Below, one piece after another: positions 1 to 7,800 of a stretch of DNA of 64,000 nucleotides. Numbering within the stretch: the stretch's first letter is position 1; the number at the start of each line of letters is the position of its first letter. A program made the translations under genes and the position numbers. The notes under the pieces are model-generated. The model saw only the letters and a program-made list of their open reading frames with translations, searched no databases and was not told the DNA's origin. This DNA comes from Turicibacter sp. (GTDB lineage Bacteria > Bacillota_I > Bacilli_A > MOL361 > Turicibacteraceae): positions 1 through 64,000 of the forward strand of contig WRGF01000220.1 of assembly GCA_009787345.1 (NCBI GenBank). Reading direction: 5' to 3'.

Positions 1-166
1 AAAAGCAAAAAACATCCCAAAAAGAATGCGCTTAACCCGTTGGTAATAAGGCATTTCAGGGGTGTTTTTTCACAAAATCAGGTGCAAAACTCGGGTTTTA
101 CCACAAAAACTTATTATTTTCATCTGTTTTTAATGCTAAAAGAAGGCACCTTTAGGTGAAAATGTG

Positions 167-195
167 TTGACAGGCCCCACACGCTGTGGTATAGT
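167..195 (+). promoter_or_regulatory. rpsD promoter and long 5' leader
   Basis: A near-consensus sigma-A promoter is visible: -35 TTGACA at 167-172, a 17-base spacer and -10 TATAGT at 190-195. The start point would be near 202, leaving a leader of about 190 bases before the rpsD start codon. In Firmicutes rpsD is known to be autoregulated by S4 binding its own leader; I infer the same here but did not fold the RNA. Bases 1-166 hold no gene that I can see. Confidence 0.75.
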
Positions 196-389
196 ATTCG
201 AAGGCATATAAGAAGGCAGCATTTATCGGCTTTCGGTGCCTAGATGGATCCTCACACCAGTGATGGCATACCGATAACCTTTTAGGCTGCAAAGGCGAGG
301 GTATGGGACTTTCATCTAGCCCAAAGCATGGATAAAATCTTCTCCTTGTTTATGCAAATACAATCTAACAAACAATGGAGGTTTTAGCA

Positions 390-989
390 ATGGCACGTTA
401 CACAGGACCTAGCTGGAAAATTTCCCGTCGTTTAGGATACTCTATCCTAGAAACAGGAAAAGAATTACAAAAACGCCCTTACGCACCAGGACAACACGGA
501 CAGGCACGTAAGAAAATATCCGAGTACGGATTGCAATTACAAGAAAAACAAAAACTTCGTCATTCATTTGGTATGACTGAGCGCCAATTCCGCCGTACCT
601 TTGACCGCGCTGCGAAATTACAAGGTAAACAAGGTGAGAACTTCATCTACTTACTTGAATCCCGCTTAGACAACCTAGTGTACCGTTTAGGTTTAGCTAC
701 GACCCGCCGCCAGGCACGTCAGTTAGTCAACCACGGACATATCTTAGTCGATGGAAACCGCGTTGATATCCCATCTTACCAAGTAAACCCAGGACAAAAA
801 ATCTCTGTCCGCGAAAAATCAACTGGCCTTGACATTATCAAAGCTGCTGTTGAAGCGACAATCCACCGTCCTGAATTCGTTTCCTTCGATGACAACACGT
901 TAACAGGAACTTTCTTACGTTTACCAGAACGTTCTGAAGTATTCGCTGACATCCAAGAAAACCTAATCGTTGAGTTCTACTCACGTTAA
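390..989 (+). CDS. rpsD: 30S ribosomal protein S4
   Basis: Ribosomal protein S4 is a primary 16S rRNA-binding protein of the small subunit, needed for early 30S assembly and translational accuracy. The 199-residue product begins [18 protein letters not shown], as in Firmicutes S4, and has the central S4 RNA-binding domain ([20 protein letters not shown], then [10 protein letters not shown]). Length matches the family (about 200). The ATG at 390 is chosen over one at 375 because the latter lies inside the SD sequence (ATGGAGG); GGAGG at 376-380 is well placed for 390. It is a single-gene unit with its own promoter and a strong terminator. Identification is secure. Confidence 0.97.
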   Translation: MARYTGPSWKISRRLGYSILETGKELQKRPYAPGQHGQARKKISEYGLQLQEKQKLRHSFGMTERQFRRTFDRAAKLQGKQGENFIYLLESRLDNLVYRLGLATTRRQARQLVNHGHILVDGNRVDIPSYQVNPGQKISVREKSTGLDIIKAAVEATIHRPEFVSFDDNTLTGTFLRLPERSEVFADIQENLIVEFYSR

Positions 990-995
990 TTATGG

Positions 996-1035
996 AAATC
1001 CCTCCTTCGCTTTTGCGAAGGAGGGATTTTTATTT
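996..1035 (+). terminator. rpsD terminator
   Basis: A perfect stem (AAATCCCTCCTTCGC pairing with GCGAAGGAGGGATTT) is followed by a T-rich run immediately after the rpsD stop codon: a classical intrinsic terminator. Confidence 0.93.
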
Positions 1036-1175
1036 ATTGCAAGCCGACTCGGCTTCTTGCAAAAGCCACACCGCGCATTGTAGTAATAACAACAATTGTC
1101 GTTCCTTCGGACCAGGTATAGTCCCGCATATTTCCAGCTTCAGAAGAGAGTGTCCGACCTAGGTCTAAAATCTAA

Positions 1176-1219
1176 GTAACTATTCAGCCACTAGAAAATC
1201 CCAGTGGCTGAATAGTTAC
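1176..1219 (-). terminator. 17-bp perfect inverted repeat after the 150-aa gene
   Basis: GTAACTATTCAGCCACT at 1176-1192 pairs perfectly with 1203-1219. It sits directly downstream (minus strand) of the 150-residue gene and probably terminates it, although the T tract is poor. The rest of 1036-1227 shows no convincing gene. Confidence 0.5.
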
Positions 1220-1227
1220 AATTGTTA

Positions 1228-1680
1228 TTAACCCAATGAATTAACTTTTTCAACTAAATTTCGGAATAATGTATAATTTTTAAAATCCCTTTCATCAATG
1301 GAGCTTTCTACCATTAATTCATATAAATTAAGAATCCAGTCAAAATCTTCAAGCGTTAACGCCACTTCAAAACATGTTTCCAATTTTTCCATATATATAT
1401 TTGGGTGCGAGTTAATCAAAAAATTATAAGCCATTTGACTTCCAGGCCAATTCTTATCCTGCAAAAGGAGTAAGAATTGCTGAATCGCATAACCAATTAG
1501 TTCTTCATCTAGCTGAGTAAGGTAAGTAACATAGGTCTCTAAATTTGCTTTATCCAGTCCTTCTTCATGAAAAAGAAGAAAGTTTTCTATTACAAAGGGA
1601 TTACGCGTAACATACGTGCCAGGAGGCATTAACAACTTTGAACGTTCTTTCTTTATCAATTCAAGATGTTGGCTTTCCAT
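1228..1680 (-). CDS. small protein resembling DUF5071-type immunity proteins
   Basis: 150 residues, acidic, leucine-rich and probably all-helical, with no signal peptide or membrane segment. The stretch QFLLLLQDKNWPGSQMAYNF, followed by a helical W-I-L-N-L-Y-E segment near the C-terminus, is like the NWP motif I associate with DUF5071 proteins, which occur as immunity-type proteins near polymorphic toxins; that link is from memory and tentative. The gene is clearly more AT-rich than its surroundings, which suits an acquired accessory gene. It follows the 71-residue secreted-protein gene by 25 bases, likely in one transcript. The SD before its ATG is weak (TTCGGGT), so it may depend on coupling. 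Function unknown. Confidence 0.55.
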   Translation of the reverse strand: MESQHLELIKKERSKLLMPPGTYVTRNPFVIENFLLFHEEGLDKANLETYVTYLTQLDEELIGYAIQQFLLLLQDKNWPGSQMAYNFLINSHPNIYMEKLETCFEVALTLEDFDWILNLYELMVESSIDERDFKNYTLFRNLVEKVNSLG

Positions 1681-1705
1681 TATCTTACCCGAACTGAAAG
1701 ACTTC

Positions 1706-1921
1706 TTAAGATTCTTGTGAACTCGTGAGGATTGGTTTCTGCTGTACCTCTGCTATCAATCCATCCCTGTGTTCTAAGATTCTGACCATTTCATTATCTT
1801 CAAGGATAACGACAGGTAATTCGGTACCATTCAATACAATATGATTAGGGCTTGCAGAAACAACTTGAAGGTTGGCAAACATCATTGCCAATCTTAAGAG
1901 TACACTTAAGATCTTTTTCAT
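1706..1921 (-). CDS. short secreted protein of unknown function, possibly truncated
   Basis: 71 residues with an N-terminal signal-like segment (MKKILSVLLRLAMMFANLQ, then VVSAS as a plausible cleavage site). The remaining 45 residues contain IVLNGTELPVVILEDN, which faintly recalls the start of copper-amine-oxidase N-terminal-like domains in secreted Firmicutes proteins, but the stretch is too short to be such a domain. A good SD (CGGAGGATATTGA) precedes the ATG. It is AT-rich like its downstream neighbour and may be the stub of a larger secreted protein. I do not recognise it. Confidence 0.5.
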   Translation of the reverse strand: MKKILSVLLRLAMMFANLQVVSASPNHIVLNGTELPVVILEDNEMVRILEHRDGLIAEVQQKPILTSSQES

Positions 1922-2488
1922 TCAATATCCTCCGATAAATTAATATTGATTAAAGGGTACCTCCCTTAACTCGCTTTATTCCTACGGTACTCACTGCGTG
2001 ACCTTCCTCAGAACAAGAAAACCGTAAGAGCCTTGCCCGCATTTACGAGGATTTTTTCGTCCAGCCGAGGAAGTGAAAATGCTTCTACGGTGCTCACTCT
2101 GTTGCGCTCCTCGGCGCAATAAAGATTAAGAGCATTGTGGTGAAGTGGAGCTTCATGGCATTTTTGCTGGCAGGGTCCCCGCCCTTCCGCAGGAAGGTAT
2201 TCTCCTTTGGTGGGCTACAAGGGTGCCCGGAAAAAGACCGCAAATCCAGGTGGATTGGAGTTATTAGAAGTACCCTAAAGTCTTATCTCCGTAGTGACTC
2301 CTGACTTTCACTGACGATGATTAAATCTATCATAACCTAAATAAGATAAAAAAAATGTCAATTTTAAACGACAAACTAAAATAAAGTTCATTTTCGGACA
2401 TTATCCAGACAAGGTTAATTTTTTTGAAACCGAGTCTCCCAAAAGCAGTCCCATTGTTGAATTTGTGCTAAATCTCCACATCTTCGCT
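1922..2488. other. gene-free region with two imperfect direct repeats
   Basis: No supported gene lies in this stretch. Two copies of a roughly 30-base element (1979-2009 and 2083-2112) share the pattern TTCTACGGTGCTCACT...CTC with several mismatches. 2160-2240 is GC-rich, and short open stretches on the minus strand have no start codon. From about 2330 the DNA becomes AT-rich and leads into the two-component promoter. It may be remains of an accessory element. Confidence 0.4.
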
Positions 2489-2522
2489 TATAATAATATC
2501 AGCCGGTTTTTGGGCTGATATT
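2489..2522 (+). promoter_or_regulatory. two-component system -10 box and 5' hairpin
   Basis: TATAAT at 2489-2494 is a consensus -10 box; I see no good -35. It runs directly into an inverted repeat (AATATCAGCC at 2495-2504, GGCTGATATT at 2513-2522) that would form a hairpin at the very 5' end of the mRNA, just ahead of the SD (GGGAGGTGG). A 5' hairpin of this kind could stabilise the transcript; that is inference. Confidence 0.45.
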
Positions 2523-2544
2523 ATTTTACTTCGGGAGGTGGCTT

Positions 2545-3228
2545 ATGAACCATGTTTTAGTGATTGACGACGACCAAAACATCCGAAAATTGGTGGTGAC
2601 GGTATTGGAAAACGCCGGTTTTCGGGTGCTGGAGGCGGATAATGGGGAGGCCGCTTTGGATATTTTGTATGACCAGGTGGTCGATTTGTGCGTGGTGGAT
2701 ATTATGATGCCCGTCATGGATGGGCTGGCTTTTTGCAGGCAGGCGAGGCTTCAAAACGAGGATTTGCCCCTCTTGATGCTCACTGCCAAAAACGAGATGG
2801 GTGCCAAAATCGACAGCTACAACACGGGGGCGGACGATTATTTGGTGAAACCATTTGAGCCGGAGGAATTGGTGCTAAGAGCCCGGGCGCTTTTGAAACG
2901 GTATAAGAAAATCTGTGAACGGACGCTGAAGGTGGGCAACCTGACCATTGATGAAACCAGCAGCAGCGTCCTCATTGAAGGAAAACGCCAAGACATCCCC
3001 TTAAAAGAATTTGAACTGTTATTCAGGCTAGCTGGACAGGCAGGGAAAACCGTTTCCCGCAATGCCATCATCGAGGAAGTCTGGGGCTGGGACTTTGAAG
3101 GAAATGAACGGACCATTGATGTCCACATTGGAAGGCTTCGCACCCGCTTCCCAGCCGATACGTCAGGCATAAAAATCACCACAATCCGGGGCCTCGGATA
3201 CCGTTTGGAGGAAAGTCATGGAGGATAA
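2545..3228 (+). CDS. OmpR/PhoB-family response regulator
   Basis: 227-residue response regulator. The receiver domain (about 1-120) has the acidic pair in VIDDD (8-10), the phospho-acceptor Asp52 in VVDIMMPVMDG, and the conserved Lys in DYLVKPFEP. The C-terminal winged helix (about 130-222) ends in RTIDVHIGRLRTRF and the typical IRGLGYRLE. It would be phosphorylated by the histidine kinase encoded next, whose gene overlaps this one by 11 bases, and would then bind DNA. The SD GGGAGGTGG fits the ATG. No target is evident; a MacB-like ABC system lies 6 kb away, but a link is only speculation. Confidence 0.93.
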   Translation: MNHVLVIDDDQNIRKLVVTVLENAGFRVLEADNGEAALDILYDQVVDLCVVDIMMPVMDGLAFCRQARLQNEDLPLLMLTAKNEMGAKIDSYNTGADDYLVKPFEPEELVLRARALLKRYKKICERTLKVGNLTIDETSSSVLIEGKRQDIPLKEFELLFRLAGQAGKTVSRNAIIEEVWGWDFEGNERTIDVHIGRLRTRFPADTSGIKITTIRGLGYRLEESHGG

Positions 3229-4267
3229 GCATAAATTCCTAGTCCGCTTTATCTGTTGGGGCATTTTGCTGTCGGGCATTTCCCTGGTTATCGGGTATTT
3301 TATCCTGGACTTGCTTTTTTCCATTTGGGGAGAGCCGTCCCGTTTTAGCACTTTCGCTATTTTTTCAGGGATTTTCCTCCTTACTTTGCTTTGCCTGCTC
3401 AATGGGGGGATTGCCATCGCCAAGAAGTTTTTCAATTTCAGCGAGCACGAGCTGTGGCATCTCAATGTCATCAGTACCCTTAAAGCGATTTCCCAGGGGA
3501 ATTTCAATGTGACCCTTGAGGATGAAACTGGACGCTTGAAGGAACTGACCGATACCATCAACCATCTGGCGCGGGAACTTGGCAACCGGGAAGCCATCCA
3601 ACAGGAGTTTATCTCCAACGTTTCCCACGAGTTCCAGTCCCCCCTCACCTCCATCCGGGGTTATGCCAAGCTCCTTCGGGACGGGGCTGCCACCACCCAA
3701 CAACAAGAATATGCCGATATTTTGCTGGATGAAGGGCAACGGCTGTCCCGCTTATCGGAAAACTTATTGCGCCTTTCTGCCCTGGAAGCGTTGGAAGAGG
3801 TGCAAAAAAAGGAATTTCGCCTGGACCGGCAACTGGAGGACACCCTCTTGCTTTTGGAGCCCCAATGGTCTGAAAAAAGCATCAATTTGGATGTGGAATT
3901 ACCGAAAACATCCCTTGTGGGCGATGCGGAGCTGCTCAAGCAAGTGTGGATCAACTTGCTGACCAATGCTATTAAATTCACCGGGATTGGTGGGAATGTT
4001 TCCGTAAAATTAGCCCATGGATGCGGGGAAATCACCTGCGAAATCACCGACGACGGCATAGGAATCAGCCCTGACGACCAGCTCCGGATATTCGAGCGTT
4101 TCTACAAAGCGGACAAATCCCGGGAGCGCGCCCGTGGCGGGAATGGGCTAGGCCTTTCCATCGTCAAGAAAATCCTGAACATCCACGGGGCAACCATCCA
4201 TCTGGAAAGCGCACTCGGGAAAGGAACCCAGCTTAAGATTATATTCAAATCGTCTTTCAAGTTTTAG
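3218..4267 (+). CDS. membrane sensor histidine kinase
   Basis: 349-residue kinase partner of the preceding response regulator. Two membrane segments (about 10-33 and 44-66) are separated by only about ten residues, so there is almost no extracellular sensor domain. A HAMP-like linker (about 70-120) follows, then the dimerisation domain with H-box FISNVSHEFQSPLTSIRGY (phospho-acceptor His137), and a HATPase domain with N box (LLTNAIKF), G1 (DDGIGI) and G2 (GGNGLGLSIV). The tiny loop suggests it senses membrane stress, or works through a partner transporter as in intramembrane-sensing kinases. The ATG lies inside the regulator gene, preceded by TTTGGAGGAAAG. Confidence 0.92.
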   Translation: MEDKHKFLVRFICWGILLSGISLVIGYFILDLLFSIWGEPSRFSTFAIFSGIFLLTLLCLLNGGIAIAKKFFNFSEHELWHLNVISTLKAISQGNFNVTLEDETGRLKELTDTINHLARELGNREAIQQEFISNVSHEFQSPLTSIRGYAKLLRDGAATTQQQEYADILLDEGQRLSRLSENLLRLSALEALEEVQKKEFRLDRQLEDTLLLLEPQWSEKSINLDVELPKTSLVGDAELLKQVWINLLTNAIKFTGIGGNVSVKLAHGCGEITCEITDDGIGISPDDQLRIFERFYKADKSRERARGGNGLGLSIVKKILNIHGATIHLESALGKGTQLKIIFKSSFKF

Positions 4268-4311
4268 TAACACGTTTCCCAATTGACGTAAACATCCCTA
4301 TACAGTGCTCT

Positions 4312-4342
4312 AAAAAACCCGTTGGACAGCAACGGGCTTTTA
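4312..4342 (-). terminator. terminator shared by the small RNA and the kinase gene
   Basis: AAAGCCCGTTG...CAACGGG followed by six T on the minus strand. On the plus strand the same stem is followed by CTTTT, so it probably also ends the two-component transcript. Confidence 0.8.
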
Positions 4343-4478
4343 GGTAAGAGTTTCTTTTATTAAACAAATGAAGGAGGATGAGCGGGCTTTTGCGCCCGTT
4401 TTGGATTAGAAGGCTAGCTTCTAACCTAAGACGGGCGTACAAGGGATATTTCCTTGCACTCCCACTCTGTCTTGCAAT
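4312..4478 (-). ncRNA. candidate small regulatory RNA with an anti-SD stretch
   Basis: Between the kinase and the MFS gene the minus strand has its own promoter (4485-4513) and an intrinsic terminator (4312-4342), defining an RNA of about 165 bases with no credible ORF. It can form a hairpin near its 5' end (GTGCAAGG with CCTTGTAC), then a larger one (GCCCGT...ACGGGC enclosing GGTTAGAAG/CTTCTAATCC). Between these and the terminator lies an apparently unpaired CTCATCCTCCTTCATTTG, complementary to SD sequences followed by ATG. Such C-rich stretches are used by trans-acting small RNAs of Firmicutes such as RsaE/RoxS. It does not look like 6S, tmRNA or SRP RNA. Confidence 0.55.
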
Positions 4479-4484
4479 AAACTC

Positions 4485-4513
4485 ATTATAACACAGTTTT
4501 TACCAAATGAAAA
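4485..4513 (-). promoter_or_regulatory. promoter of the candidate small RNA
   Basis: Read on the minus strand: -35 TTTTCA (4508-4513), a 17-base spacer and a consensus -10 TATAAT (4485-4490). It lies just after the stop codon of the MFS gene and leads into no ORF before the terminator at 4312-4342. Confidence 0.6.
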
Positions 4514-4536
4514 GGCTTTTTGGTAACGTTTTTAAT

Positions 4537-5685
4537 TTATTTTTGCCTAATCAAAAAAACAAAGAATAAACAGCTCAATATGAGCGCCCCGCCGATGGAG
4601 GCCATGCCATAGAAGATGCCGGCCCTTTCCGCGATGAAGCCGATGATGGCGGGCATGATGATAGCCCCTAGTGCTGCGCCCGTAAGGATGAAGCTCCACG
4701 ACAGGGGGTTCTCCTTGATGAGGGCACCGGCATAAGACACCACCGTAGGGTAAACGCCCGCCATGCTTAGGCCGAAACCGCTAATGCCGATGACGATGAA
4801 CGACGTTTGGGTAGCATTAATTAGAATAAGAAAAAAAATCAGCAAGCCTGCTCCCATGGCCAAAAGGAGCTTGTCCCTCGACACTTTGGTAGCGAGTAAT
4901 GCCGTGAGGAGCCTGCCGATCAGGATCATCACCCATAGCGCGCTGGCCATGATTTGCGAGAGTTCCGGGCTCAGGGCACCCATGCCGCGAAAATAGGTGA
5001 CGAGCCAACCGATGACTCCCTGTTCGGCGCCGAGGTAGAAAAAGAGGGTCAGTGTGACCAGCCAGAACGTAGGATTTTTAAGGAAGCTGCGGCTGAATGC
5101 TATTTTATTTCGGTTGATTGGAGCGACTTCCAAGGGGATAAATAAGTAGAGGAGCCAGCTTAAAAGCCCCGCTGCCATTAGGAAATAAAGGGCGTGTCGC
5201 CAATCCCGCCCGGCAAAGCCCATGACGATGAGGGGCATGGCAAAGGCGCCGATGGCGAACATGGAGTGAAGGCCGCTCAACAGCCATGCCTTGCCAGGTG
5301 CCAGTGCGTTGATGACCAGGTTGCAAAAGTTGCTGGTGGCCCCCCTGGCGATGCCGGTTAAAAGAAAGGAAAAAAGCAGCAGCCCTTCCCCCCGGGTCGT
5401 TAAAATCAAGAAAAATGCCAGGGCGTAACAGCTGTTGAACAACAGGATACTCTTTTTTCGGCCGATGTACTTGGGGAGGATTCCCGCCGTGAAGGAGGAA
5501 AACAGGTTCCCGACGGAGTGGAGGCTGACGAGAAGGCCCATGATGGGATAACTCAGTCCCCGGCTTTCCCGAAGGTATGGGAGGAGCGCCCCGATGGACA
5601 GGGCCAGGATGCCATTTAGGGTGAAAATCAAGTAGCTAAAAATGAATTGCCTGCGTTTTTGTGGGGTATTAAGGATTTCAGCCAT
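4537..5685 (-). CDS. MFS transporter
   Basis: 382-residue integral membrane protein with about twelve hydrophobic segments: a major facilitator superfamily transporter. The first cytoplasmic loop has the family motif in a degenerate form (GILPKYIGRKKSILLF). Overall character is like the FucP-type sugar/proton symporters and YfmO-like exporters, but the substrate cannot be read from sequence. The next operon downstream is the uronate pair uxuA-uxuB, separated by a terminator, so a role in sugar acid uptake is possible but not shown. The ATG at 5685 has the SD GGGGGATATTC and lies 8 bases inside the end of the upstream collapsed gene, suggesting translational coupling. Confidence 0.85.
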   Translation of the reverse strand: MAEILNTPQKRRQFIFSYLIFTLNGILALSIGALLPYLRESRGLSYPIMGLLVSLHSVGNLFSSFTAGILPKYIGRKKSILLFNSCYALAFFLILTTRGEGLLLFSFLLTGIARGATSNFCNLVINALAPGKAWLLSGLHSMFAIGAFAMPLIVMGFAGRDWRHALYFLMAAGLLSWLLYLFIPLEVAPINRNKIAFSRSFLKNPTFWLVTLTLFFYLGAEQGVIGWLVTYFRGMGALSPELSQIMASALWVMILIGRLLTALLATKVSRDKLLLAMGAGLLIFFLILINATQTSFIVIGISGFGLSMAGVYPTVVSYAGALIKENPLSWSFILTGAALGAIIMPAIIGFIAERAGIFYGMASIGGALILSCLFFVFLIRQK

Positions 5686-5842
5686 GAATATCCCCCGTTA
5701 GTATGAGGCATTCTTTCCCCCTGAAGGCAATCCCGAATCGGCGGATGTTTTTGTAGCCGTCGGCTTCCAGTTCCTTGGCATACCCTTTTTCTTCAATGAT
5801 TTTCTCAAAATTCTCTACCCCAATCGGCAATGGTTTTTTCAT
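5678..5842 (-). pseudogene. internally deleted AAA-ATPase/PD-(D/E)XK nuclease family gene
   Basis: 54 residues that look like the two ends of one much larger protein. MKKPLPIGVENFEKIIEE is the usual N-terminus of the roughly 550-residue AAA-ATPase-like/DUF1703 family of Firmicutes and Bacteroidetes. KGYAKELEADGYKNIRRFGI followed by AFRGKECLI is its usual C-terminus. The Walker motifs and all the middle are missing. In full-length members both ends carry an EE-KGY/EE-xYY-like motif, so a deletion between short homologies would give exactly this in-frame joint. The start at 5842 has a strong SD (AGGAGGGGC), and the reading frame is intact down to the overlap with the MFS gene. It may now serve only as a leader for the transporter. 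Confidence 0.65.
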
Positions 5843-5957
5843 GATGCCCCTCCTCTGTGATTTTCTTACCTCTATTTTACCACAATTTAGTGACAAATAC
5901 TAAAAAAGGCCAGGTGCTTCTCCATAACAACAAAAGGGCATTCATCTACCCACATGA

Positions 5958-5996
5958 AAGGGACAGAAAAAGTGGGTTGCTTTTTCTGTCCCTTTC
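5958..5996 (-). terminator. terminator after uxuB
   Basis: A perfect 15-base stem (AAAGGGACAGAAAAA pairing with TTTTTCTGTCCCTTT) with a 9-base loop, nine bases past the uxuB stop codon. Confidence 0.75.
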
Positions 5997-6005
5997 TATG
6001 AACAC

Positions 6006-7592
6006 CTAGAGATGTTTTTGCAAGGTTTTACGCACTGCACCCGGACCTGCCAGTTGCTCCACGAAGATTTCCTCAACCGTTTCCCCAATCCCGGCATCAT
6101 ATAAGTCGATGCCGAAAATGGCTTTATTGGAAAGGAGCGGCTTTAACTGCCCCTTGTAGGATTTCGGATTGCCCACTTCAATAGTGATGACTTTTTCTTT
6201 CAGTTCATCAAGCATCGGGTCAGGTGAGATTTCGAAAGCCTGCCCTTCGTCGTCAACCCCTAGAAGGTAACGGCACCAGCCGGCAATGGCCAGCGGGACG
6301 GCTTTGAGTTTTTTGGCATCGCCGTATTTTTCCACGTAGGACTTTATGGTTTCCCCGAATCGGATGCCCACTTTTTGGGATGTGTCGGTGGCAATCCGTT
6401 GTGGCGCATCTGGCATGAATGGGTTGGGCAGTCGGACGTTGATGACCTCCTCCACAAATTCCTGTGGCGATAAAATGCCTGGGTCGGTCACGACTTTCAT
6501 CCCCTCGACCGGCCCGATTTGCCAAACTAGTTTTTTAAGTTCCTCGTCCTTCATTTCCTGGGAAATAAGGTCATAGCCCAACACGCAGCCATAAACCGCC
6601 AACGCTGTATGGAGCGGGTTCAGGCAAGTGGTCACTTTCATCCGTTCCACATTGTTGACCGTTTCCCGGTCCGTCAAGTAAACGCCGGCTTTTTCAAGTG
6701 GCGGCCGCCCGTTGGGGAACTTGTCCTCGATGACCAGGTACTGTGGCTCCTCCGCATTGACGAACGGTGCGATGTATGTGCCTGATGAGGTCACGATGGG
6801 AGCCATGTTGACCAGCCCTGCCTCTTCAAGTTCTTTTGCGACGGACTCTGCCGGACGCGGTGTGATTTTATCAATCATCGACCATGGGAAAGAGACTTTT
6901 TCACTTAATAGGTAGTCCACGAAGCCTGCTTCCACAAAGCCACGGGCCTGCCACTCTTTAGCGAAGCCGACCACCGCATCCCGCAACCGGTCCCCATTAT
7001 GGGAGCAGTTGTCCATGGAAACTATAGCGATTGGATGGGCGCCTGCCAAGTATCGTTCAAATAACCCAGCGCAAACAGCACCCATCGTCGAAGTCGCCTT
7101 TGCCGGCCCTGCCTCCATTTCGGAAGCGATCCACGGGAAGTAATCCCCATTTGAATTTGTAAGGGCATACCCTTTTTCCGTAATCGTGAACGATGCTATC
7201 TGCAATTCTTTGTTCGTAAAAATGGCATTCAGGCGGTCCGTCCCCGTCGTGAGGCCTTCGGCAAGGGAGGCGATGACGCGTTTTTCAGTCCCGCCGTCGG
7301 CTTTTAGGGTAACCCCCAAAACCAGATTGTCATAAGGGGTAAAAATCTGGTCCAACAGGTCGGTGCCGAAGCGCCCCACACAGGAAATCCCCGTGTCCAT
7401 GTCGCCGGATGCCAATAAATCGTCGGCAACGGAACCGATGAAAATCCTAAAAATGTTCCCGGCACCAAAATGGGCCCATTTCGGGTTTTGCTTGGTGTTT
7501 TCAACCATTTTTTCTATGTCATAAGCCGGCAAAGCGATGCCAGCGTCCGCAAATGCTTGTTTATCTTTAATTCCCAATAATGTCAGTTCCAT
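6006..7592 (-). CDS. uxuB: D-fructuronate reductase (mannonate oxidoreductase)
   Basis: 528-residue member of the mannitol dehydrogenase family, long-chain polyol dehydrogenase type. It reduces D-fructuronate to D-mannonate with NADH, the step between glucuronate isomerisation and the UxuA dehydratase. Visible family features are WAHFGAGNIFRIFIGS near the N-terminus (nucleotide binding), SMDNCSHNGDRLRDAV, and the catalytic-region stretch NNVERMKVTTCLNPLHTALA. The start at 7592 (MELTLLGIKDKQAF) was preferred over an upstream one because MELTLLG is the natural N-terminus and CGGGG lies upstream. It follows uxuA by about 210 bases on the same strand. It would act on glucuronate released by the alpha-glucuronidase encoded at 41-43 kb. 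Confidence 0.92.
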   Translation of the reverse strand: MELTLLGIKDKQAFADAGIALPAYDIEKMVENTKQNPKWAHFGAGNIFRIFIGSVADDLLASGDMDTGISCVGRFGTDLLDQIFTPYDNLVLGVTLKADGGTEKRVIASLAEGLTTGTDRLNAIFTNKELQIASFTITEKGYALTNSNGDYFPWIASEMEAGPAKATSTMGAVCAGLFERYLAGAHPIAIVSMDNCSHNGDRLRDAVVGFAKEWQARGFVEAGFVDYLLSEKVSFPWSMIDKITPRPAESVAKELEEAGLVNMAPIVTSSGTYIAPFVNAEEPQYLVIEDKFPNGRPPLEKAGVYLTDRETVNNVERMKVTTCLNPLHTALAVYGCVLGYDLISQEMKDEELKKLVWQIGPVEGMKVVTDPGILSPQEFVEEVINVRLPNPFMPDAPQRIATDTSQKVGIRFGETIKSYVEKYGDAKKLKAVPLAIAGWCRYLLGVDDEGQAFEISPDPMLDELKEKVITIEVGNPKSYKGQLKPLLSNKAIFGIDLYDAGIGETVEEIFVEQLAGPGAVRKTLQKHL

Positions 7593-7800
7593 ACAATATA
7601 ACCCCGCGTTCATTGAAAGGGCGAAGAAAACCACTTCGCCCTTTCATGTATTTTAAAATTCAATTTTTGCCAAAGTTGCAGATTTACTTCTTGTGCAAAA
7701 CCTAATTGGAACTTGTGAAAGAAAAAAACGATGGCTTCTTTCCCTTTTCTCCTGCGATGCGCAAGCGAGCCCTCTGACGGGCAACATCAAAATCAGCGAT
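7593..7800 (-). other. uxuA-uxuB spacer with two hairpins
   Basis: The spacer holds a hairpin just before uxuB (AAAGGGCGAAG pairing with CTTCGCCCTTT, about 7617-7646). A long inverted repeat (7781-7798 with 7806-7823) has one arm lying in the last codons of uxuA. Neither has a T tract on the minus strand, so they look more like mRNA processing or stabilising elements than terminators. Confidence 0.5.

Noticed and set aside
1040-1175. Open minus-strand frame of about 45 codons after rpsD
   Set aside because: It has no good start codon or SD and no recognisable similarity; length is within chance expectation, though it might be a gene remnant.
1176-1219. Perfect 17-bp inverted repeat as an IS end or MITE
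   Set aside because: Only one such repeat is seen, no transposase or target duplication is present, and it lies exactly where a terminator of the 150-residue gene is expected.
1979-2250. RNase P RNA or tmRNA in the gene-free GC-rich region
   Set aside because: Some GAGGAA and CCGTAG-like words are reminiscent, but the conserved core elements and overall order of these RNAs are missing.
4312-4478. 6S RNA or SRP RNA at the candidate small-RNA locus
   Set aside because: The 5' and 3' ends do not pair into the single long rod with a central bubble expected for 6S, and the conserved SRP loop is not visible; independent hairpins plus an SD-complementary loop fit a regulatory RNA better.
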